A stretch of DNA of 64,000 nucleotides from positions 26,694,442-26,758,441 of the forward strand of contig NC_135383.1 in assembly GCF_049243985.1 (NCBI RefSeq), given 5' to 3'. Shown here piece after piece: positions 37,500-48,654 of this stretch. Below the pieces are notes generated by a model, which made no database searches, was not told where the DNA came from, and saw only the letters and a list, made by a program, of their open reading frames with translations. Position 1 is the stretch's first letter, and the number at the start of each line of letters is the position of its first letter. The stretch is from Paroedura picta (Eukaryota; Chordata; Lepidosauria; Squamata; Gekkonidae). A program made the translations under genes and the position numbers.

Positions 37500-39540
37500 C
37501 AAAAGCCTTTTTCCCAACAACGAATGGCCTTTAGCAGGAACAGGAACCGCTTTGGGTAGCCAAGGGGAGGGCGGGGGGGGGGGGGAGCAGGGAAGAGAGC
37601 TCTCATGAGAAGCCAGTCAGATTCCTGCACAGGGGGAGACTGGATGTGCAGCCGGAGCAAGCGAATGAGTCAGCTTCCACTTATAGCACCTCGGGAGGAA
37701 GCTGTCCGTCTGACGGACATAATCGCTGGCTGGATCATGAGCCAGAATTCCAAGGCGCCCTGAGGAATTTTCTGCAGCAACAGACTTTGTGCCATTATTG
37801 TGCGTGTGGATTGTGCGTCTGGGCCACTCACTCACTCACTCACCGCCTGCCCTAGAGGCATTTGCTGCGTCATAAATCACAGCTCGGCACTAATGTGGCC
37901 GTGAGGAGTCTGTGAACCGGGAAGTGCCAAGTGAGCTCACATGTCACCTCCAAGCCTCTTCTCAGGCGCCCCAGGCTGAGCCATGATCCCCTCCTGTCCT
38001 GCAGCAGATCACATGGGCTGGGCTGGGCTGGGCTGGGGTGGGCTGGGGTGGGGAGAATCTCACCTTACATAATCTCAGGAAGTCTCACAACAACCCTTTC
38101 CCAAACTTGCCTTGAAGGACTGAAATATGCCAAGTGTTCTACTTGGTGCCTGACATACACCACAAGCAAGCCCTGCATGGAGGAGGGTCTCACCCCCCCC
38201 CCCGAAACAGTCTGGGTGGGCACTCTGCAGCCTGTAAATGTGTGTGTGGGGGGGGGCAGAGTTTCCAATCTCTGGGCGAGATTTGGAGATCTTCAGGAAA
38301 TTATACCTGATCTCTGGACAACAAAGGTTAGTTCCCATGGAAGAAATGGCAGCTTTGGGCTGAGACCACTCCTGTCCCCAGACCCTGACACCTCCAGGAA
38401 GCTCCCAGCCCAACTCTGGTAACCCCAAGAAGAATATCACAGGGGGAACGCCCGAGGACCTTTCTCCACTTAGCTGGGGCCCAAACTGTGCAGAAATGAG
38501 GAGGACCCATGACTCATGTGTGCCTGTTGTGCGGAGTCCAGACCCCACATAATGTGCACTCCAGAATGTGCCCCTCAGGACTTTCTGCTCTGAATGGCAG
38601 GGCCTCTCTGAGTCCTTTCATGCAAGTCTTTCCTGACACCAAAGTTTGCACACAAACACCTGCAGCTGCCTCCGATTGAATCAGGCCATTCGTCTTCCTA
38701 GCTCATCTTTGTCCACCCTTGACGGGCAGCAGCTCTCCAGAGTCCCAGGCAGAAATTTTTTACATCACTTTTTTCCTGACCCTTTTCACTGGAGATGCAG
38801 ACTTTGTGCACACAAGGGTAAGGCTCGTCCACCAGGCCACAGGATAGAACTGAGCTGTTCATTCTTAAAAAGAAAAGGCAGGTTTTCCATGATGCAAGTC
38901 TATCTTTCAAAGTCTTCCCTACTTCTTGCCTCCCCCCCCCACTACCCCCACCTGCCCTGTGGGGGGGGGGAGTTAAGAGCCGTGTGGATTTCCAGAAAGG
39001 CCCATCCCCAGAATTGCCCAGAATCCAGTTTCTTGTCACAAGCAGGGCTTTGAAATTAGCCAGAAGCAGACTGGCATCACTGCAACTGTTCAACTGGCTA
39101 GTCCCCGGCAGGGCAGGAGTTTCACTGCCATATTTTACACCAATGAAGCTTCTCAAAAGTCTTCAAGGGCAGCCCCATAAAGAGCACATTGCAGTAGACA
39201 GTTACTGTAGGACAACATGGCTAGGTCAGTTTTTAGAGAGGAGTTTGCTCCTTCTCCCCAGTCAAAGAAGCGTATTTGTTTGATGGGTGCACACAAGAGG
39301 GCCTTTTATGTGGCAGCCCCACAATTATAGAACTGCCTCTCTGAGGAGGGACACTGGTGCCCTCACTCTTGACCTTCAAGAGATAGTTGAAGACAGTTTG
39401 TTTCGCATTGAATTTTACTAATTTAATTCTTATTTATTGGCATCCTAACTGGAGATTTTAAATTGTGGTCTTTCTGTGTGTTTATAACTGTTGTTTTTAT
39501 TCACATTGCGACAGTTCCACAAAGTGGACAGGCTGCTCAT
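37500..39540. other. Intergenic, no recognised gene
   Basis: Holds a (GGGCT)n-like tract at 38015-38052, several C or G homopolymers and a short (CTCA)n near 37828. No conserved coding block recognised. Confidence 0.4.
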
Positions 39541-39544
39541 AAAT

Positions 39545-42500
39545 GTTTCAAATATTTTATTATTTTATTAATTTTATTTTATTTTATTTCTATACCACCC
39601 GCCCCGGAGGCTCAGGGCGGTTTACATTAAACATATAAACAATACATGGAACAGCCTTCATTAATACTCATACAATAATAATAACAGTGGTTGTAACAGA
39701 AAACAGTGTAGTGAACAGTATAACAATAACAATAATATAACAGTATAACAATGCAACCGTGCAAATGGCACAACAGGTCCAGAGCACTCTGGTGGAGTTC
39801 TGGGAGGAAAGGGGGGGGGGAGAGCGGGGGCCCTTTGTTCGTTGTTGGTTGTGCCTGGTCTCAACCAAATGCCTGGCGGAAGAGCTCCTTTTTGCAGGCC
39901 CTGCGGAACTGTTTAAGCTCCGTCAAGGCCCTGATCTCTTCTGGAAGCTCATTCCACCAGGTGGGGGCCAGGACAGAGAATGCTCTGGTCCTGGTCGAGA
40001 CCAGGCGGACTTCCTTAGGGCCAGGGACCATTAGCCGATTGGTGGCGGAGGAGCACAGAGCTCTTTTGGGGGCATAGGCAGGGAGGCGGTCCCTCAGGTA
40101 CACTGGGCCCTGACCGTGAATGGCCTTGAAGGTAATTACCAGAACTTTTAGTCTGATCTGGAATTCAACTGGCAGCCACTGCAGTTGGTGGAGAATGGGC
40201 CGGATGTGGGACCTCCACGGTGTTGCTGTGAGGATCCTGGCCGCTGCATTTTGGACCAGCTCTAGTTTCCGGGTCAAGGCTAAGGGCAGGCCTGCGTAGA
40301 GTGAGTTACAGAAGTCCAGTCTAGAAGTGACCGTTGCATGGATCACTGTGGCTAGATGTTCCGGGGCCAGGTAGGGCGCTAGTAGTTTGGCTTGGCGGAG
40401 ATGGTAGAATGCCAGCCGCGCTATCTTTGTGTTCTGGGCTTCCATTGTAATGGAAGCCCATTCCACTGGGCTTCCATCCAGAATCACGCCTAGGTTCCTG
40501 GTGGAGTCAGCCGTAGAGAGCTGTACACCATCCAGGGCAGGCAGGCGCGCTTCCTCGCATGGTCCCTTCCTACCCAGCCACAGCACCTCCGTCTTTGAAG
40601 GGTTGAGCTTCAGGCAACTCTGCTTCAGCCATCTCGTCACTGCTTCCAGGCAGCTGGCTAACGCTTCTGGGGGGGAGTCAGGGCGGCCATCCATCAGGAG
40701 GAAGAGCTGGGTGTCATCGGCATATTGATGATAACCCAGCCCAAACCTCCGTACCAGTTGTGCAAGAGGGCGCATAAAGATGTTGAATAGGATAGGAGAG
40801 AGGACCACTCCTTGTGGGACTCCACAAGTAAGTTGTCGGCGGTCTGATGTTTTCTCTCCTATTGCAACCCTCTGTCCACGATCCTGGAGGAAGGAGATAA
40901 GCCATTGGAGGGCTGTCTCTCGTATTCCGGCATCGATGAGGCGGCGAGCTAGAAGCTCATGATCGACTGTGTCGAACGCTGCTGAGAGGTCTAGTAATAT
41001 CAGCAGTGCCGACCCGCCTCGGTCCAACTGCCGACGGTGGTCTTGCGTCAGGGTGACTAGTGCTGTCTCTACCCCATGGCCAGGCTGGAAGCCTGACTGG
41101 GATGGGTCTAGGACCGAAGCTTCTTCCAGGTACTCTGTTAGTTGGTTTGCGACAGCCCTTTCTATTATCTTCCCCAGAAACGCTAAATGCGAGACGGGTC
41201 AATAATTGTTGGGCTCTCGCGGGTCTAAGGATGTTTTTTTTCAGCAGTGGGCGTACCACAGCCTCTTTCATTCCCTCCGGGAATTCTCCCATTGTGAGAG
41301 ATAGATTATCTCCCGGAGGGGGCCCTTTATCCTTATGTCAGCTGTTCTTAAGAGCCAGGATGGGCAAGGGTCTAGTGGGCATGTGGTTGGCCTCGCTGTT
41401 GCTAGTATCCTGTCCACTTTGGTCAGCGTGAGTCGTCTGAAGTTACTCAGGGTTTTCTCCAAAGACGGCCAAGGGGCCTCTAGTTCACTTTCTGTATCTA
41501 AGGTTGGAGGGAGGTCTTGGCGGAGTGTCGAGATTTTATCTGCAAAGTGTCTCGCAAATGCCTCACAGCTGATATCCAATTTGCTAGTGTTTTGTTGCCC
41601 TTCAGCCAGGACAGTGAGAGACTGAACTACCTTAAACAATTGAGCCAGGTGTGAGTCTGCAGATGCGATGGTAGCCGAGTAAAAATTGCGTTTTACTGAC
41701 TTCACCGCCATCTCACAGGCTGCATTCTATAAGATGTTCTCGAGGCTTCGTCACGAATCTTCCTCCAAACTCGCTCTAGCCGTCTCAGTTCCCGTTTCTT
41801 ATTGCGAAGCTCCTCAGTGTACCAGGGGGCCCGCTTGAGACGGGGCCAGAGAGGGCGTCGGGGAGCTATCTCATCAATGGCAGTCAGCAGTCTGTCATGC
41901 CAGTCGCTGACCAGGCCATTGAGAGAAGTGCCAGGAGGCATTGGATCCTGCAGAGCGTTCAGGAATCCAATCGGATCCATAAGTCTCCGCAGGCGAGCTA
42001 AAATTTGCTTGGCGCCCAACTGAGGTGGGAGTGGTAGCCATAGCCGAGCCTTCAGGGCATAGTGGTCTGAGCATGGCACAACAGTTGCTGTGACCAGATC
42101 CATGTTCAGACCTACGCCGAAAATAAGATCCAGGGTGTGACCTGCTTGGTGGGTGGGGCCAACAACAAACTGCGAGAGTCCTAGTGTCGCCATGGTTGAC
42201 ACTAGGTCCTGCCCAGTTCTAGAGGACGGCAGCTCAGCATGGATGTTAAAGTCCCCCAGGACTAATAGACTGGGAAACTGTAGCGTCCAGGCTGCCACCG
42301 CCTCTAGCAGGGCAGGCAGGGCATCTGGTGGTACATTGGGCGCGCGGTACACTAACCAGATGGCCACGCTCCCGGTTGATCCCCATCCAAAGCCAACACA
42401 TTCAATGCCTGGTATTGATGGTGCAGGAAGGGCCCTGAAGGAGAAAGCCTCTCGGGTTAGGATTGCCACCCCTCCTCCCCGCCCCGCTGTCTGGGACTGG

Positions 42501-43300
42501 TGAAGGACAGAGAACCCGGCAGGGGCTAGGTCTTTGAGGGCGACTGTTTCGCTTTCCCTGGTCCAGGTTTCTGTCACGCATGCCAGGTCCACTCTTTGCT
42601 CTGCAAAATAGCTTTGCAGGGTAGAGGTTTTGTTGTTTATTGACCTGGCATTGCACAGCACCAGTGTCAGAGGCAGGTTATTTACCTTTGCCTCCACCCT
42701 AGTGTCGCGAGGAATGGGGCGGAGTCTGGAGGGGGCCTGTGTATAGTTGATTTCCGGGCCCCTTGGTCTCCGCCAACCGCTGTCTCTGCCTCTGCCCCTT
42801 ATTATTGGGATCCCTGACCCTTTCAGGGCTCTCACTTTCTCCCCTTCCTCCATTTTTTCAAATATGATGGGCTCCATGGACACTGTTGGTTTTAGTTCTT
42901 AGTTCTGCGGTTTCGCTAGGGTTGTTGACGGCCCTGGTTCTGTGCTTATTGCTGGTTTCTAATGTGTGTGGGGGTTTTTGTGTGTCTGTGGAAGGTTGGT
43001 CCTGATCGCTATTTATAGCATCTCGGGACTTCCCAGTTCCAATTGTAAACAGTTGTATGTTATGTGTAGGGTGTGAGTTGTTGTGTGTATCTAGAGGGTA
43101 GCCCCGATCGCCTGTTGCAGCACCTCAGGGTTGCCCAGTCCAGGGTGTGTGTTGTGTGGGGTGTATGTGTGATCTCTGTGTTATTTCATGTTGTGGTTTG
43201 GGATTGAATGTTTATGGGTTGGGTGGGATTGGGTTGGACAGTTAGTGTTGTTTGGCAAGTGGGGGTGAGTTGTTAGGTATAGTCTGATTTAGTTATATAT
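39545..43300 (-). mobile_element. L2-clade LINE, near full length
   Basis: Read on the minus strand. A CA-rich 5' leader (about 43300-42884) precedes an ATG at 42883. Endonuclease (42883-41702): LVLCNARSINNK, CVTETWTRES, LVLGDFNIHAE, VPCSDHYALK, with the N, E, DxN and SDH catalytic positions all present. A linker with HFADKISTLRQDLP follows, then the RT (41027-39861): LLILLDLSAAFDTVDH, LTCGVPQGVVLSPILFNIFM, YHQYADDTQLF (YADD at about 40713-40724), and a C-terminus ending LAPTWWNELPEEIRALTELK. The 3' UTR ends gtaaaccgccctgagcctcc...tatagaaataaaataaaata at 39545-39640. The single ORF is cut by frameshifts near 41705, 41230-41290 (beside a T run) and about 41000-41200. No separate ORF1 was seen. 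By far the most complete LINE in the window. Confidence 0.95.
42884..43300 (-). promoter_or_regulatory. 5' leader of the L2 with two related segments
   Basis: Plus-strand landmarks gatcgctatttatagcatct (43003) and gatcgcctgttgcagcacct (43107) head two similar units about 104 bp apart, both followed by cgggacttcccag / agggttgcccag and TG-rich spacer. This resembles monomeric promoter repeats seen in 5' leaders of some LINEs. Promoter function is inference. Confidence 0.45.
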
Positions 43301-43304
43301 AAAT

Positions 43305-43990
43305 AAAGAATATTATGCAGAGGCACCCGATTAAATAGATGTTCTGCTAATCAGGTGAGGTCCAAGGGAATTCTTCTTAACATATGACATTTGCTGCCAT
43401 GAGAGATCTCTACGTGGCTGCTTGCTCAGAGGAGTACATCTGTTTTTCCATGAATGTGTCTTTCAGTGGCTATTAACCATGACAGCTAAACGGAACCTCC
43501 CTTTCAGAAGTAGTCTGAAATGGAGGCTGCTGGGGGAGGCACAACAGTGGGCAACCTTGGCCTCTGAGTCCCTAGTTGTGGGTCTCTGGGGCATCGAAGC
43601 CCCTGCGGGAAACAGGAAGTTGGACTAGATCAACCGTGGGTTGGATCCAGCAGATACCCTTATTTATTATTACTAAACCCTCTCTTAAAATATTTTAAAA
43701 CAGGAACATCTGAGTCCTTTGCATAGAGGCAAGAGATCTATAACAGGCACTTGCAGAATATCAGGCAGCTTGTTAAACGCTTTGCTAGTTCCTAAAATAG
43801 AAATGAAGTCTTGAGATTTTTATATTTAAATATACATGAACAGAAATACTCATCCCAGCTGGCAGAGCTTCAAGCAGAGCCGGAGGCTGGAGGGGGGTGG
43901 GGGGGAGGAAGGAACTGTCCACATTGCCAAGTCACAAAACCTGCACAAGTGAGAGAAGGAAGTCTTAAGGTAGAAAAAACCCTAACATTG
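43305..43990. other. Intergenic, possible SINE scrap at 43520-43660
   Basis: tggactagatcaaccgtggg and ttggatccagcag look like the end of an old interspersed repeat. Family not recognised. Confidence 0.35.
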
Positions 43991-43994
43991 TAGC

Positions 43995-44110
43995 AGTTGT
44001 TGTTAGGTGCGAAGTCATGTCCGACCCATCGTGACCCCATGGACAATGATCCTCCAGGCCTTCCTGTCCTCTACCAGCCCTGGAGAGGGGCTGCTATATT
44101 TGGTTGTTTG
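43995..44110 (-). repeat. SINE/RTE-like fragment
   Basis: gttgttgttaggtgcgaagt followed by catgtccgacccatcgtgac and catggacaatgatcctccag is a common amniote interspersed repeat motif, here in reverse. Exact family not assigned. Confidence 0.5.
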
Positions 44111-44227
44111 TTGGACTGCAATCTTCTGTGCAGTCCCAGGTGGGGACTGGGCATGAGCAGGCCTGCCATGGGGTAGGTCTTTCCTGCTAGAGGCCTCTAG
44201 GGTCCCGCACACCAGAGCCACAAGCTT

Positions 44228-44320
44228 ATTCTATTTTTTTATTTTATTTTCCGATTTATAGACCGCCACTCCCCAAAAGGGCTCACGGTGGTTTACATCT
44301 TGTTTGTACCAACAGGCCCA
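44228..44320 (-). mobile_element. L2 3' tail fragment
   Basis: ttttattttatttt, then tttatagaccgccactcccc and ggctcacggtggtttacatc: the complement of the L2 3' end. Confidence 0.75.
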
Positions 44321-44746
44321 GCAGTGCCCCCCCTTCCCTCAGCTCCACTAGCTCTGCCAAAGGAGAAGGTCATGGTTTGGAAGTCTCCTGCTGCAGTCAA
44401 GAGGATCTTTTTGTACAGCTGTTGGAACTGCACAAGCTTCTGAGTCCTTTTCATGGCTCAGAAGGCCTTTTTCAGGAAGGGCTCCCAATATGAAGAAAAG
44501 ATTACTCAAACGGAAAAACACAACCTTTGTTTGTTCTGTTTGGGTGAAGGACATAGTATCTCCACATGTAGGACCTGACCATACTTCACCCCTAAAGCTC
44601 AAGGGGATAGGAAACTTTGCAGTGTTGTAGGAGAAGGCCCTTAAAGCTTCTGAGCACTTGTCCAAGTCGGCCCCACAGACAGCTCTCAACTCCACATCTT
44701 TGGAATCAATGCATTTTGTTCCACCTTCCAGATCTGTGTCCTAGAG

Positions 44747-44845
44747 CAGGGGTAGTCAACCTGTGGTCCTCCAGATGTCCATGGACTACAATTCCCATGA
44801 GCCCCTGCCAGCGTTTGCTGGAGGACCACAGGTTGACTGTCCCTG
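44747..44845. mobile_element. hAT-type snapback MITE
   Basis: CAGGGGTAGTCAACCTGTGG ... complement ... GACTGTCCCTG, with an internal gcccctgccagcgtttgctg fold. No clear target duplication. Confidence 0.75.
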
Positions 44846-45137
44846 TCCAGTCTTGGTTGTACTCCCCCCAGGAGTACAGAGCCACCAGTGGACTGTAAAC
44901 TGGCTCCTCAGCAGAAAACTCCCAACTACACTCCTGAGCCAACACTGACCTTGCAAGAGAAGCCCAGGACCCCCATCTCTGGTTTCAAGATCTCCACCTG
45001 TTTCTACCTCTGACAAGAATGGAGATACTGTCTTATTATATGGCTAAGTTCCATGCAGGTCTGATTCAAAACAAATGTTCTGTGGTCTCTGCCCCAACTA
45101 CCTATGCACTGGCCTTTGCATCCTCCTGATTTCCCCC

Positions 45138-45562
45138 CAGGACTCTTAGCCAGATGCCTGGAAGCCCTACTTGGCCCCAGAACACCTAGCCACAGTGATC
45201 CATATGACGGTCACCTCTTGGCTGGACATCTGCAACTCACTCTACGCAGGCCTGCCCTTATCCTTGATCCGGAAACTACAACTGATGCAGAACGCTGCGG
45301 CCAGGATTCCCACTAAGACATCATGGAGATCCCACGTCCCGCGGTACTCCAACAACTCGTCTGGCTCCCAGTTGAATTCTGGATCAAGCTTAAGGTTTTG
45401 GTAATCACCTTCAAGGCCATAAGCAGCCTGGGCCCAGTGTACCTAAGGGATTGCCTCTCTGCCTACACCCCTCAAAGATCCCTATGCTCTGACACTTCCA
45501 ACTGGCTGCGGATCCAACTGGCCCCAGAGAAGCGGTATAAAAATCGAATAAACAAATAAATA
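45138..45562 (+). mobile_element. L2-clade LINE 3' fragment with internal deletion
   Basis: Encodes LARCLEALL then, after a deletion, LAPEHLATVIHMTVTSWLDI and LYAGLPLSLIRKLQLMQNAA, matching the same block of the 39.5 kb L2. Ends agaagcggtataaaaatcga then ataaacaaataaataa. Confidence 0.87.
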
Positions 45563-45564
45563 AC

Positions 45565-46012
45565 TTGGTTTGAATGACTGTAATAAAGTTTGAATCTGAA
45601 AACAAACAAACAAAATCTGCAGCACATCTGGAAAAGTGGGGCAACAACTTGGCAAGCCCCAGAGATGTGAGTTTGTCATTACTGTCATCAGGTGTCTTTG
45701 TCTCCATCTTCAGCAGCCATGTTGTGCAGATCATGTCCTCCTTTTCCTTCCGCGAGAGGAGAAAAAACAGCAATCGTATCTGATAGATCCAACACAACCT
45801 CGGATCTGAGCCCAGACAAGAAGGTAGTCGAACCGTCTCCGGAGTCTCCCATGGAGGATCTCTGAATGTTGAGAAAACAGATGATTTGTATGGCCCAGTC
45901 ATTCGCTCGGAGCATAAACCCAAAGATAAGATTAAGTTGCCTCTTTTCAGAGTCTCCTGGGATTAATGATTTTCTGGTGGTGAAGGGCCTTGAGGATCTT
46001 GGCTCTCTACAT
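45565..46012. other. Intergenic, no recognised feature
   Basis: Short ORFs only, on both strands. No motif. Confidence 0.4.
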
Positions 46013-46384
46013 CAGTGGTCCCCAACCTCTTTATCACCAGGGACCGGTCAACGCTTGACACTTTTACTGAGGCCGGGGGAGGGGGGTAGTCTTTTGCCGA
46101 GAGACGTTGCTGTCGCCACATGAGCCCCTGCTCCGCTTGCTTTCCTGCTGGTGCCCCTGACTTTCCCCCACCCACTGGGGGGTGCTGCCAGCAGCAGCTG
46201 CGCAGTGCCACGCCGAGGGGGAGCCCCAGCCATGGCGGCCGCCGGAGAGCACCAAAGGTGAGCCAGCAGCAGAGTAGCAGGGCAGCCCCTGAGGCAGCAG
46301 CTGGGGAGGAGGAGGAGTCTCTGCCTGGTACTGACTGATCCATGGACCGATACCGGTCCCCAGACCGGGGGTTGGGAACCACTG
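46013..46384. mobile_element. 372-bp hAT-type non-autonomous element
   Basis: Termini CAGTGGTCCCCAACC and GGTTGGGAACCACTG. Target duplication CTCTACAT (46005-46012) / CTCTAGAT (46385-46392), 7 of 8 identical. Body contains accagggaccggtcaacgct. No transposase. Sister copy at 30277. Confidence 0.88.
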
Positions 46385-46807
46385 CTCTAGATGATACATT
46401 TCAGCAGCATTGGCTGTTTTACTCATTCCCTCCATTTTATTTATTTATTTATTTGATTTTTTATACAGCTCAGGGCAGTTCCCATTCCCATCCCTTATCG
46501 GGGTAATACTGAAAGCCAGAACATGATCCTGGTAGCACTGTCTGGCCTTGTCCAATATGGTCTCTTGGGGGCAGTCCCTTCCTCCACCTAACCGACCAGA
46601 TTTAATCAGTATCATGATCTGGATTGCTTCAACCTGATGGCCTGGAGGCTTCATACAGAGACCTAATATTTTCTAAGAAGGTTAATGATGTTCTCCCACA
46701 GCCATGCAAGCCTAAACTAGGAAATTCTATAGATCTAAGTGGGAGCAATTTTCCCTCTAGTGTAGTGAGAGGGACGGGTTGCCAGGTGGTCTCCCTTTGC
46801 AGGTCAT

Positions 46808-47455
46808 ATTTGATTATTTATTAAGCCGCTCTCCCTTGCAGCTCAGGGCAGTTTACATAGAACATAGAAATACATTATAATTCAGTATAACATTAATTGA
46901 ACTACAGTGGTTTCATAACAATTCATAACTAATGGTAGCAGGATTGACATTAGCTATGATCCCAAAAGTTGGTCAGTTCAGGGTTCAGATCAGGGGGACG
47001 GGTTCTGAGAGGCCCAGTAGATGATGTTGATTTGGTCAACCTCAACCAGATGCCTAGTGGAAGAACTGCACTTTGCAGGCCCTGCAGAACTGTGCTAGTT
47101 CCGTCAAGGACTTGATCTCTTATGGGAGCTCATTCCACCAGGTGGGGGCCAGGAAGGAGAATGACCTGACCCTGGTTGAGGCCAGAAGTGCTTCTTTGGG
47201 GCCAGGGATCACCAGTCTGTTGGAAGTGGCAGAGCGTAAAGCTCTTTGGGAGTTATAGACAGCGAGGCAGTCCCTCAGGTATACTGGGCCCAGACCGCAT
47301 ATGGACTTAAAGGTGATGACCATGACCTTAAGTCTGATCCAGGATTCAACTGGCAGCCAGCGTACTTGTTGAAGGACAGGCCAGATGTGGGACCTCAACA
47401 GTATTCCTGTGAGGACCCTGGCTGCTGCATTCTGGACCAGCTGTAGTTTGGCAGG
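46808..47455 (-). mobile_element. L2-clade LINE 3' end
   Basis: Minus strand: LQQVRWLPVESWIRLKVMVI, TFKSICGLGPVYLRDCLAVY and SFLAPTWWNELP. Tail near 46810-46860 (tttattaagccgctctcccttgcagctcagg in part). Confidence 0.87.
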
Positions 47456-47459
47456 AGTT

Positions 47460-47822
47460 TCTGTGAAGGTAGCTGATAGGGGGTGTTATCTCAAGCAGGT
47501 GGGTGAGTGAGGTAGCAGTTCTTCAGACAGATCCCCTGTTTTTGAAGTTCTTTCCTGAAAGGATAATCTTCCACCCTAGTCTTAGATTTCTTCCTAAGTC
47601 TCTAGGTTCCCTTTATCGAAAAGTATTGTTTTGCCTGTATTTGTCCTTGCATTCAGCTCTGAGAATGCATATTTGTTGCATTCTTTAGAATTATGAATAT
47701 TATTTCACCTCAAGAAACTCTGGAATTTTTCAGGGTTAGAGCCCTGTACGTTTCTTTTAGTAGCCCTAGGAGAGGGCCCTGTCCCAATGTATTGTCCGGG
47801 ACCTTAGATTGCCATGCCTGTT
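47460..47822. other. Intergenic, no recognised feature
   Basis: No coding or repeat signature recognised. Confidence 0.4.
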
Positions 47823-47826
47823 ATCA

Positions 47827-48112
47827 GTTTGGTGTAGTGGTTTGGTGAGTGGTTAGGAGTGCCGACTTCTAATCTGGTGAGCCAGGTTCGATTCTGCACT
47901 CCCCCACAGGCAGCCAGCTTGGTGACCTTGGGCTTGCCATGGCCCTGATAAAGCTGTTCTGACCAAGTAGGAATATCAGGGCTCTCTCAGCCTCACCCAC
48001 CTCACAGGGCGTCTGTTGTGGGAAGAGGAAAGGGAAGGCAAATGTAAGCTGCTTTGAGACTCCTTCAGATAGAGAAAAACAGTATATAAGAACCAACTCT
48101 TCTTCTTCATCA
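47827..48112 (+). repeat. Sauria-type tRNA SINE, nearly complete
   Basis: Head cagtttggtgtagtggtttg (with a duplicated gtgagtggttaggag), B box GGTTCGATTCTGC, then ccagcttggtgaccttgggc and tail gagaaaaacagtatataaga plus (CTT)n. Confidence 0.9.
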
Positions 48113-48650
48113 TCATTCTGCACATGTTGGATAATGCACTTTCAATGCTGGATGGAGATGTGACGAGCTGCCACAGCAGACACGTTCTGTCACTACACTT
48201 TGCATCTGCAGGCAAGACATGAGGCTCATGTGGACATGGAAGTTCTTCATTTGCGGTTCAAGTGAGAATAGGATGCCACATCACTGGTGAATAGCTTGGT
48301 AGAATTCCCATATGGGATACCCAGAAGATGTGTACAGAAGATCGATGATGAAAACAAAGTTGTACTTACCTGTAACAATGAGTATCTTCTGTGCAGGCAC
48401 ACATACCCTCCCTCCTGCCCTACTGCATGTTCTGGCTTGGGGGGGGCACTAGAGATCCTGAGGGTAGGGGGGCACTGCTGTGCAAGAGTACATGGTCCTG
48501 GGTGGGAACAAGTTTTTGACTCTGGTATGCAGAACCCATGGAGGCTTCTAGCTGTAAAGACCTATTCAGTGGCATGTGAGACTGCACAGAAGATGCAACT
48601 TCTTACTCCTTATGTTAGATTCCTCTGAGCGCACACAGAATATATTTTAT
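48113..48650. other. Unassigned repeat-like segment with antisense splice-donor consensus
   Basis: 48116-48140 (ctgcacatgttggataatgc) is a scrap of the MITE at 50146. At 48364-48372 acttacctg gives, on the minus strand, a perfect CAG|GTAAGT donor. Gene assignment is not possible. Confidence 0.4.
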
Positions 48651-48654
48651 TTGA

